DNA from: Verrucomicrobiota bacterium
GTDB lineage: Bacteria; Verrucomicrobiota; Verrucomicrobiia; Opitutales; Opitutaceae
Reading direction: 5' to 3'
NCBI GenBank assembly: GCA_030916665.1
Contig: JAUPWC010000038.1
Span: 1-8,711, forward strand
Length of the DNA stretch: 8,711 bases
Shown piece by piece: positions 1 to 5,271 of this stretch; position 1 is the stretch's first letter, and every line of letters starts with the position of its first letter. The translations under genes were made by a program, and so were the position numbers. Below the pieces are notes generated by a model that made no database searches, was not told the origin of the DNA, and was given only the letters and a program-made list of their open reading frames with translations.

Positions 1-30
1 CGTTAATTCGTGTCCATTCGTGCTTTCAAA

Positions 31-1698
31 ATGCTCCAATCCCTCCGCATCCGCAACCTGGCTCTCCTCGACGAGGTGGAGCTGGATTTCGAGACGGGTT
101 TCACGGCGGTGACCGGCGAGACGGGCGCGGGCAAGAGCATCCTCCTCGGCGCGCTGTCGCTGCTGGCCGGCGCGCGGGCGGACAAGACCATCATCCGCCA
201 GGGGGCCGACGCCTGCGAGGTCGAGGCGGCGCTGTTCTTCTCCGACACCCGTCGGCTCGACATGGTGCTGGCCAACCTGAGCCTGCCGCCCTGCGACGAC
301 GGCGTGCTCATCATCAAGCGCAGCCTACCGCGCGAGAAAGCCCCGAAGATGTCTGTCAACGGCGGCCTGGCCACGCTGAGCGCATTGCAGGAACTTGGCG
401 CGCAGTGGATCGACTTCCACGGCCCGGGCGAACCGCGCCGTCTGCTCAAGGAAAACGGCCAGCGCGAACTGCTCGATCTGTTCGCCCGCAACAGCGGCAG
501 CCTCGAGAAATACCAAGCGTTGTTCGGTCAGTGGCGCGACCTCATCGCCGAGCGTGACCGCCTGCGCGGGGCCGACAAACTGTCGCCCGACCAGATTGAT
601 TTCCTCAAGCTGCAGCTCGCCAAGATAGACGCGCTGGAACTGACCGACGAGGCCATCGCCGCGCTGGAGCGCGATTTCCAGCGCCAGCAGGGCGCGCAGG
701 AAATCATGCAGCTCGCCTCGCGGATCAGCGGCGGCCTCAGCGGCGAGGAGGGGCTGCTCGGCCGGCTGGCGCAGCTGTTGCGCGATGCCCGCCAGCTCGA
801 GGCCTTCGATGCTTCCAGCAAACCGCTGGCCGACCGTCTGCAGTCGGCTTCGCTGGAACTGGGCGACCTCGACGCGGAGTTCTCCTCGCTGGCCACCTCG
901 CTGAACTTCGATCCGGAGCAAGCCGAGGAATTGCAGACAAAGATGAATTCCTGGCTCGAGCTGAAGCGGAAGCACGGCGCCAAGGTGGAGACCGTCCTCG
1001 CCGCGCGCGACGACATGCGCCGCCGCCTCGAACAGCAGGGCGACATCGAGGGCACGCTGGCCAAGCTGGAAAAACAGATCGCCGCCGCCGAGAAGCAGGC
1101 CCGCACCGCCGCCGCCGACCTGCGCGGCACGCGCGACAAGGCCGCCCAGCAGCTCGCGAAGGTTGCCGCCAAGGTCATCGTCCAGCTCGGTTTCAAGAAG
1201 GCCGATTTCCGCGTGGCGCTCACGCCGTTGGCCGAGCTGGGGCCGCACGGCGACTGCGGGGTGGAGTTTCTGTTTTCCCCCAATGTCGGCGAGGCGCCGC
1301 TGCCGCTCAACCGCATCGCCTCGAGCGGCGAACTCGCCCGCGTGATGCTCGCGCTCAAGGCCGTGCTGGCCGAGATCGACGACGTGCCGCTGCTGGTGTT
1401 CGACGAGGTGGACGCCAACGTCGGCGGCGAGATCGGCCGGATCGTCGGCGAAAAGATGGCCGACATCGCCGAACGCCACCAAGTGCTTTGCGTGACACAC
1501 CTGCCGCAGGTCGCGGCGCAGGCGGCCAACCATTTCGTGGTGACCAAGGACCAGAGCGGCGACCGCGCGTCCGTGAGCATCGAATCCATCCACGACGACC
1601 GGAAGGGTCGGGTGGGGGAGCTCGCACGCATGCTGGGCGACCGTTCCGCGAAGAGCGCCCAGGCCCACGCCGAGGAACTGCTGAAGCTGCGGGGGTAA
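31..1698 (+). CDS. recN: DNA repair protein RecN (SMC-like ATPase)
   Basis: RecN is a cytoplasmic SMC-like ATPase that acts with RecA in recombinational repair of double-strand breaks. The 555-residue product matches the usual RecN length. It begins MLQSLRIRNLALLDEVELDF, the typical RecN N-terminus, which is why ATG 31 is preferred to the in-frame GTG at 10. Walker A is GETGAGKS at residues 29-36. A long Gln/Lys/Ala-rich coiled-coil middle spans roughly residues 150-370. The C-terminal ATPase half has the signature SSGELAR at 431-437, Walker B LLVFDEVD at 454-461, and then CVTHLPQVAAQAA and a final GELARMLGDRS block, all characteristic of the family. The signature reads SSGE where RecN usually has SGGE, and the D-loop side reads DANVGGE rather than the common DVGISGP; this may be a clade trait. 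No clear Shine-Dalgarno motif precedes the start. A palindromic repeat follows the stop. The identification is firm. Confidence 0.97.
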   Translation: MLQSLRIRNLALLDEVELDFETGFTAVTGETGAGKSILLGALSLLAGARADKTIIRQGADACEVEAALFFSDTRRLDMVLANLSLPPCDDGVLIIKRSLPREKAPKMSVNGGLATLSALQELGAQWIDFHGPGEPRRLLKENGQRELLDLFARNSGSLEKYQALFGQWRDLIAERDRLRGADKLSPDQIDFLKLQLAKIDALELTDEAIAALERDFQRQQGAQEIMQLASRISGGLSGEEGLLGRLAQLLRDARQLEAFDASSKPLADRLQSASLELGDLDAEFSSLATSLNFDPEQAEELQTKMNSWLELKRKHGAKVETVLAARDDMRRRLEQQGDIEGTLAKLEKQIAAAEKQARTAAADLRGTRDKAAQQLAKVAAKVIVQLGFKKADFRVALTPLAELGPHGDCGVEFLFSPNVGEAPLPLNRIASSGELARVMLALKAVLAEIDDVPLLVFDEVDANVGGEIGRIVGEKMADIAERHQVLCVTHLPQVAAQAANHFVVTKDQSGDRASVSIESIHDDRKGRVGELARMLGDRSAKSAQAHAEELLKLRG

Positions 1699-1739
1699 GC
1701 TGCTCCGGTGAATTCATAGCCGCTTGGAGCAACAAGCCG

Positions 1740-1822
1740 CTGGATCCTTCGCTTCGCGCAGGATGACGCGTTTCGACACAAAATCCCCCTTCCTGTCATT
1801 CTGAGCATAACGAAGAATCCAG
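1740..1822. repeat. Palindromic intergenic repeat of the TCATTCTGAG type
   Basis: Two 28-nt arms (1740-1767 and 1795-1822) are inverted copies that match at 22 of 28 positions, separated by a 27-nt loop. The left arm starts CTGGATCCTTCGCTTCGC and the right arm contains GTCATTCTGAGCATAACG and ends in AATCCAG. This resembles the widely dispersed non-coding repeat whose spurious translations read ILRYAQND and VILREAKDP; both strings appear on the minus strand here. It lies 41 bp after recN and about 100 bp before the aminotransferase. A long imperfect hairpin in this place could also act as a terminator or mRNA stabiliser for recN, but there is no clean U-tract. The inverted repeat is seen directly; the family membership is from memory. 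Confidence 0.8.
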
Positions 1823-1953
1823 CCGTATTTCGTCTGTGGCGGCTGGGTTTCAGCCTGAGTTGCCGAGCGGAGCAGTTCGGCGCCATTAGGACCGGCCATT
1901 GTGCCGCACGAAGGGCTGGCGTGGCGCGCCGGAATGTGATGGGTTGGCGGCGC

Positions 1954-3135
1954 ATGTCCGACCATTCCCCGCTCTTCGCCCGCCGTATCGAACAGATGCG
2001 TCCCTCGACGATCCGCGAGATCCTCAAGGTCACCGCGCAGCCCGAGGTCATCTCGTTTGCCGGCGGTCTGCCCGCGCCCGAGCTGTTTCCCGTGGCCGAA
2101 GTACGCGCCGCGGCCGACGAGGTGCTGGTGCAGCACGGCAGCCGCGCCCTGCAATACAGCCAGAGCGAGGGTTATCCCGGCCTGCGCGAGTGGATCGCCG
2201 CCGAGGTGGGCCGCCGCGGCATCAGGGCCGCGATGGACGACGTGCTCGTGACCAATGGATCGCAGCAGGTGCTCGATCTCGCCGGCAAACTTTTCCTGAA
2301 CCCCGGCGACGTGGTGCTGACGGAGAATCCGACCTACCTCGCGGCGATTCAGGCGTTCCAGACCTTTGAGGCGCGCTTCGTGCCGGTGCCCACCGACGAG
2401 CACGGCCTGATTCCCGAGGCCCTGCCCGCGCTGATCAAGCAGCACCGGCCCAAGTTCCTCTACACCATCCCGAATTTCCAGAACCCGACCGGCATCACGC
2501 TCACCGCCGCCCGGCGCGAGGCGCTGGCCCGCATCGCGGCGGAGCACAAGCTGCTCGTGCTGGAGGACGATCCCTACGGCAAGCTGCGCTACCGCGGCGC
2601 CGACATCCCGCCCGTCAAACATTGGGACACCGCGGATCAGGTGCTCTACGCCAGCACGTTTTCCAAGACCATCGCCCCCGGCCTGCGCACCGGCTGGGTG
2701 GTCGCGCCGCCGGAAATCTTCAGCCGCCTGCTCATCCTCAAGCAGGCTTCCGACCTGCACACCTCGAGCTTCGACCAGCTCGTCGCCTACACCTACCTGA
2801 CGAAGAACGACCAGACGGCGCACCTGGAGAAGATCCGCCGCGCCTACGGCGAGCGTTACGAGGTGCTCGACGGCGCGCTGCGCGCCGCGATGCCGCCCGG
2901 CTTCAGCTGGACCAAGCCCGAAGGCGGCATGTTCCTGTGGGTCACCGGACCGGCGAACCTCGACGCGCTGGAGCTCCTGCAACGCGCCATCGCGAAGAAA
3001 GTGGCCTTTGTGCCCGGCCGCGACTTCTTCCCCGCGGAAGCCGGCCGGAATTACCTGCGCCTGAACTATTCCAACTCCACGCCCGAACGCATCCGCGAGG
3101 GCGTGAGCCGGCTGGCGGAGCTCTGCCGCGGCTGA
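1954..3135 (+). CDS. PLP-dependent class I/II aminotransferase, LysN-like
   Basis: This is a cytoplasmic fold-type I aminotransferase of 393 residues, closest by eye to the 2-aminoadipate aminotransferase LysN of Thermus and the aminotransferase domain of MocR-like proteins. Family marks run in order: STIREILK and ISFAGGLPAPELFP near the N-terminus, LQYSQSEGYPGLR, TNGSQQVLDL (cofactor phosphate loop), NPTG with N177, LEDDPYG with D206 (pyridine-nitrogen aspartate), FSKTIAPGLRTGW with the Schiff-base lysine K238, and YLRLNYS with the carboxylate-binding R369. The substrate cannot be fixed; 2-aminoadipate, aromatic and branched-chain amino acids are all used in this family. ATG 1954 gives the natural N-terminus. 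In-frame GTG 1921 has a better Shine-Dalgarno (AAGGG at 1911-1915) and ATG 1939 is also possible, so the start is less certain than the identity. The gene stands alone between two palindromic repeats. Confidence 0.92.
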   Translation: MSDHSPLFARRIEQMRPSTIREILKVTAQPEVISFAGGLPAPELFPVAEVRAAADEVLVQHGSRALQYSQSEGYPGLREWIAAEVGRRGIRAAMDDVLVTNGSQQVLDLAGKLFLNPGDVVLTENPTYLAAIQAFQTFEARFVPVPTDEHGLIPEALPALIKQHRPKFLYTIPNFQNPTGITLTAARREALARIAAEHKLLVLEDDPYGKLRYRGADIPPVKHWDTADQVLYASTFSKTIAPGLRTGWVVAPPEIFSRLLILKQASDLHTSSFDQLVAYTYLTKNDQTAHLEKIRRAYGERYEVLDGALRAAMPPGFSWTKPEGGMFLWVTGPANLDALELLQRAIAKKVAFVPGRDFFPAEAGRNYLRLNYSNSTPERIREGVSRLAELCRG

Positions 3136-3145
3136 GGGCTGAATC

Positions 3146-3229
3146 GGGTGGCGCCTGCGCTCCGCGCAGGCTGGTTTGAGTACATCAAGTCGGAGTCAAC
3201 CCAGCCCGCACGGAGCGCGGGCTCCACCC
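3146..3229. repeat. 84-bp palindromic repeat with nested GC-rich hairpins
   Basis: Arms 3147-3179 and 3196-3228 (33 nt each) are inverted copies with 28 of 33 matching positions; G3146/C3229 adds one more pair. The loop is 16 nt (3180-3195). Each arm also folds by itself: the left holds GCCTGCGC/GCGCAGGC (3153-3160 and 3164-3171, loop TCC) and the right holds AGCCCGC/GCGGGCT (3203-3209 and 3217-3223). Such a nested design is typical of REP/BIME-like dispersed elements. It begins 11 bp after the aminotransferase stop and ends 52 bp before the next gene, so it may also serve as the terminator. It is unrelated in sequence to the repeat at 1740-1822. The structure is seen directly; its dispersal in the genome is inferred. 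Confidence 0.82.
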
Positions 3230-3280
3230 CGGGCTCAGCTGTGGAGTTGCATTGCGCCGTCACCTGACCTAACTCGGCGC

Positions 3281-4192
3281 ATGACCCACCCCGTCTCGCG
3301 TCGCACCGCCCTCAAACAACTTGGCGCCGGCACCGTCCTCGCCACCAGCATGAGCCTCCTCCACGCCACCGACGCCGCCCCGGCGCCCGCCCGCAAGGGC
3401 CGCGTGAAGCAGTCCGTCTGCAAATGGTGTTTCGACAAAATCCCGCTGGAAGATTTTTGCGCCGCCGCCGCGGAAATGGGCCTGCAATCGGTCGAGCTGC
3501 TCGGGCCGAAGGATTTTCCGACCCTGAAGAAATACGGCCTCACCTGTGCGCTGGTGAGCAATCCCAGCGTCACCGTGGGCGAGACGAAGGGGGTCGGCGG
3601 CATCCCCAAGGCCTGGAACCGCCCCGAATACCACGACGCTCTCGTGGCCGCCTATGAGGTGCGCCTCAAGGAAACGGCCGAAGCCGGCTTCTCCACGCTG
3701 ATCGTCTTTTCCGGCAACCGCGACGGCATGCCCGACGAGCAGGGGCTCGAGAATTGCGCCCTCGGCCTAAAGCGCATCATGCCGCTCGCCGAGAAGCTCG
3801 GCGTCACGGTCGTGATGGAGTTGCTCAACAGCCGCGTGAACCACAAGGACTACATGTGCGACCGCACGCCGTGGGGCGTCGAGCTGTGCAAGCGCGTCGG
3901 CTCCGAGCGCATGAAGCTGCTCTACGACATCTACCACATGCAGATCATGGAGGGCGACGTGATCGCCACGATCCGGCAGAATCACCCCTACATCGGCCAC
4001 TACCACACGGCCGGCGTGCCCGGACGCCACGAGCTCGACGAGAGCCAGGAGCTGTTCTACCCGGCGATCATGCGCGCCATCGTCGAGACCGGCTATCAGG
4101 GATTTGTCGGCCAGGAATTCGTCCCGCGCTCGAAGATCGCCGCCGAGGCGCTCGCCGCGCTGCGCCACGGCGTGCAGGTCTGCGACGTCTGA
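3281..4192 (+). CDS. Tat-exported TIM-barrel protein, hydroxypyruvate isomerase-like
   Basis: This 303-residue protein is of the xylose-isomerase-like TIM-barrel superfamily (sugar phosphate isomerase/epimerase; Hyi group). The N-terminus has a twin-arginine signal, SRRTALK at residues 6-12, followed by a weakly hydrophobic stretch and an Ala/Pro-rich likely cleavage zone near residues 28-36, so the folded protein should be exported to the periplasm. Barrel motifs agree with Hyi: VVMELLN with E180, LLYDIYHMQ with D216 and H219, HYHTAGVPGRHE with H242, and GQEF with E279. E180, D216, H242 and E279 have the spacing expected for the divalent-metal and catalytic residues. Hydroxypyruvate/tartronate semialdehyde isomerisation is the closest named activity, but exported members of this family are poorly characterised and probably act on other sugars. 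ATG 3281 is chosen because the upstream extension runs into the palindromic repeat and would bury the Tat signal. No Shine-Dalgarno is seen. Confidence 0.85.
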   Translation: MTHPVSRRTALKQLGAGTVLATSMSLLHATDAAPAPARKGRVKQSVCKWCFDKIPLEDFCAAAAEMGLQSVELLGPKDFPTLKKYGLTCALVSNPSVTVGETKGVGGIPKAWNRPEYHDALVAAYEVRLKETAEAGFSTLIVFSGNRDGMPDEQGLENCALGLKRIMPLAEKLGVTVVMELLNSRVNHKDYMCDRTPWGVELCKRVGSERMKLLYDIYHMQIMEGDVIATIRQNHPYIGHYHTAGVPGRHELDESQELFYPAIMRAIVETGYQGFVGQEFVPRSKIAAEALAALRHGVQVCDV

Positions 4193-4195
4193 GCC

Positions 4196-4236
4196 CGCAT
4201 ACGCGCGGGTGCCCCGGCGTATGCGCGCCGCCTTTT
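4196..4236 (+). terminator. Hairpin after the TIM-barrel gene, possible terminator
   Basis: A perfect 9-bp inverted repeat (CGCATACGC at 4196-4204 and GCGTATGCG at 4217-4225) encloses a 12-nt loop and starts 3 bp after the stop codon. A short T-run (4233-4236) lies 7 nt beyond the stem, and a small second hairpin, CCGCC/GGCGG (4228-4244), overlaps it. The position fits a terminator separating the isomerase-like gene from the cytochrome cluster. The T-tract is short and not adjacent, so efficiency is doubtful. Confidence 0.45.
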
Positions 4237-4280
4237 CCAGGCGGTAAGCCCCGTTGCCCGACAGGCGGTGGCGGCTTTAT

Positions 4281-4335
4281 CCTTGTGCATGTACCGTGAC
4301 AACCCCGTCTGTGATTGTGCAGATCTTGCACAAGG
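4281..4335. promoter_or_regulatory. Three TTGTGCA boxes upstream of the cytochrome cluster, operator-like
   Basis: TTGTGCA occurs at 4283-4289 and 4315-4321 on the plus strand and at 4327-4333 on the minus strand. The last two form a 19-bp palindrome with 7-bp arms and a 5-bp centre (4315-4333). The first and third copies share nine bases, CCTTGTGCA. The two direct copies are 32 bp apart, close to three helical turns. The array lies 130-184 bp before the first cytochrome start, in the only sizeable gap of the cluster. It could bind a dimeric regulator controlling the electron-transfer genes. I cannot name the regulator and see no convincing -35/-10 pair, so the function is inferred. Confidence 0.45.
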
Positions 4336-4464
4336 AATGAACACAGGTGCGCAAGGCGTGCGGAGCAGGAATGCCGCCGGTGTGGGATGCTGCGGATGAT
4401 CCAGGCACGGCGTGCCCTTCTGGCTCGCCAGGCAGGATCTCCCACCTGTCCCACCCCCGACGCC
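4336..4464. other. Leader region of the cytochrome cluster, no gene seen
   Basis: This stretch joins the TTGTGCA boxes to the first cytochrome start. It holds a 13-bp near-palindrome, GGCACG-G-CGTGCC at 4404-4416, and distant complementary bits (GTGGGA near 4382 and TCCCAC near 4439) that could fold the leader. The frame is open upstream of ATG 4465, but the encoded Arg/Cys-rich segment resembles no signal peptide and would displace the lipoprotein signal, so it is treated as untranslated. No Shine-Dalgarno precedes ATG 4465. Confidence 0.4.
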
Positions 4465-5244
4465 ATGAACTACAAAATGCGTTTATCCAAGTCGGCCCTG
4501 ATCTTCGGAGGCACTGCGGTCTGGGGAATGCTGCTGGTCGGTTGTGTCATGGTGCAGCGCACCATGATCGTGCCGCCGCAGGTTCCCGGCGCGACCTTCG
4601 TCGGCTCGGGCAAATGCGCGGATTGCCACGAGAACGTGACTTCCGAATTTCATGATGCCACCCACGCCAAGCTGTTTGCCCCCGGCGGCAACGGCCAGGA
4701 GATCGGGTGCGAGTCCTGCCACGGTCCTGCTTCCCTGCACGTGAAGTCCGGCGGCGAGCTGGGCACGATCATCAACCCGAAGGGCTCCCCCGAGACCTGC
4801 TTCCAGTGCCACCTCGACAAGCGCGGCGAGTTCGCCCTGCCGAACGCGCACCCCGTGCTCGCGGGCAAGATGGGCTGCAGCGACTGCCACAGCCCGCATA
4901 GCGGCGACGCCATCACCGAAGGCGGCACGAATTTCGCCAGCCTCAACGAGTCCTGCGTGAAGTGCCACGCCTCCCAGGGCGGCCCCTACGTGTTCGAGCA
5001 CGAGGCCTCCCGCGAAGGTTGCGTGGTCTGCCACAGCCCGCACGGCTCGATGAACGCCAAGATGCTCAAGGCGCGCAACGCGAACCTCTGCCTGCAGTGC
5101 CACTTCCAGCAGCAGACCGCCCCGGGCGTGATCCTCATCGGCGGCCGCGACCACGCCTCGTTCCTGTCCCGCGGCACCTGCTGGTCCGCCGGCTGCCACG
5201 AGGCCGTCCACGGCTCGCACGTGAGCTCCTCCCTCCGCTTCTAA
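4465..5244 (+). CDS. Octaheme c-type cytochrome lipoprotein (MtrA/DmsE/OmaB-like)
   Basis: This 259-residue multiheme cytochrome probably forms the electron wire inside or beneath the outer-membrane barrel encoded next. Residues 10-26 are hydrophobic and end in the lipobox LVGC with C27, so the mature protein is likely lipid-anchored; Val follows the cysteine, so no Asp-type inner-membrane retention signal is seen. Seven CXXCH sites start at C51, C82, C112, C138, C164, C186 and C209. An eighth, expanded CX4CH site (CWSAGCH) spans 239-245. About ten further histidines (for example FHDATH, SPHS, SPHG, VHGSH) can supply distal ligands for bis-His hemes. Roughly 29 mature residues per heme resembles MtrA-type wires, and eight hemes matches the Geobacter OmaB/OmaC class rather than decaheme MtrA/MtoA. 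ATG 4465 is chosen because it places the lipoprotein signal at the N-terminus. A 27-bp gap precedes the barrel gene, so co-transcription is likely. Heme content is firm; the conduit role is inferred from context. Confidence 0.88.
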   Translation: MNYKMRLSKSALIFGGTAVWGMLLVGCVMVQRTMIVPPQVPGATFVGSGKCADCHENVTSEFHDATHAKLFAPGGNGQEIGCESCHGPASLHVKSGGELGTIINPKGSPETCFQCHLDKRGEFALPNAHPVLAGKMGCSDCHSPHSGDAITEGGTNFASLNESCVKCHASQGGPYVFEHEASREGCVVCHSPHGSMNAKMLKARNANLCLQCHFQQQTAPGVILIGGRDHASFLSRGTCWSAGCHEAVHGSHVSSSLRF

Positions 5245-5271
5245 ACCGCAACCTCCAACCAGGATACTGTG

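Noticed and set aside
325..2051. Long minus-strand frames (325-1668 and 528-2051) over recN
   Set aside because: They are antisense shadows of a gene with complete RecN motifs. Their low-complexity Ala/Arg/Ser content and lack of domains argue against coding.
1714..2982. 422-residue minus-strand frame over the aminotransferase
   Set aside because: It is antisense to a complete PLP enzyme, and its C-terminal tail is only the translation of the palindromic repeat at 1740-1822.
3176..3280. Upstream TTG start for the TIM-barrel protein, adding 35 residues
   Set aside because: The extension begins inside the 3146-3229 palindromic repeat and would bury the Tat signal, which belongs at the N-terminus.
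4253..4281. Weak sigma70-like promoter (TTGCCC, 16 bp, TTTATC)
   Set aside because: Only four and three of six consensus positions match, which is too weak to list as a promoter.
4315..4464. N-terminal extension of the octaheme cytochrome by 50 residues
   Set aside because: The segment is Arg/Cys-rich, has no signal character, overlaps the operator-like palindrome, and would place the lipoprotein signal internally.
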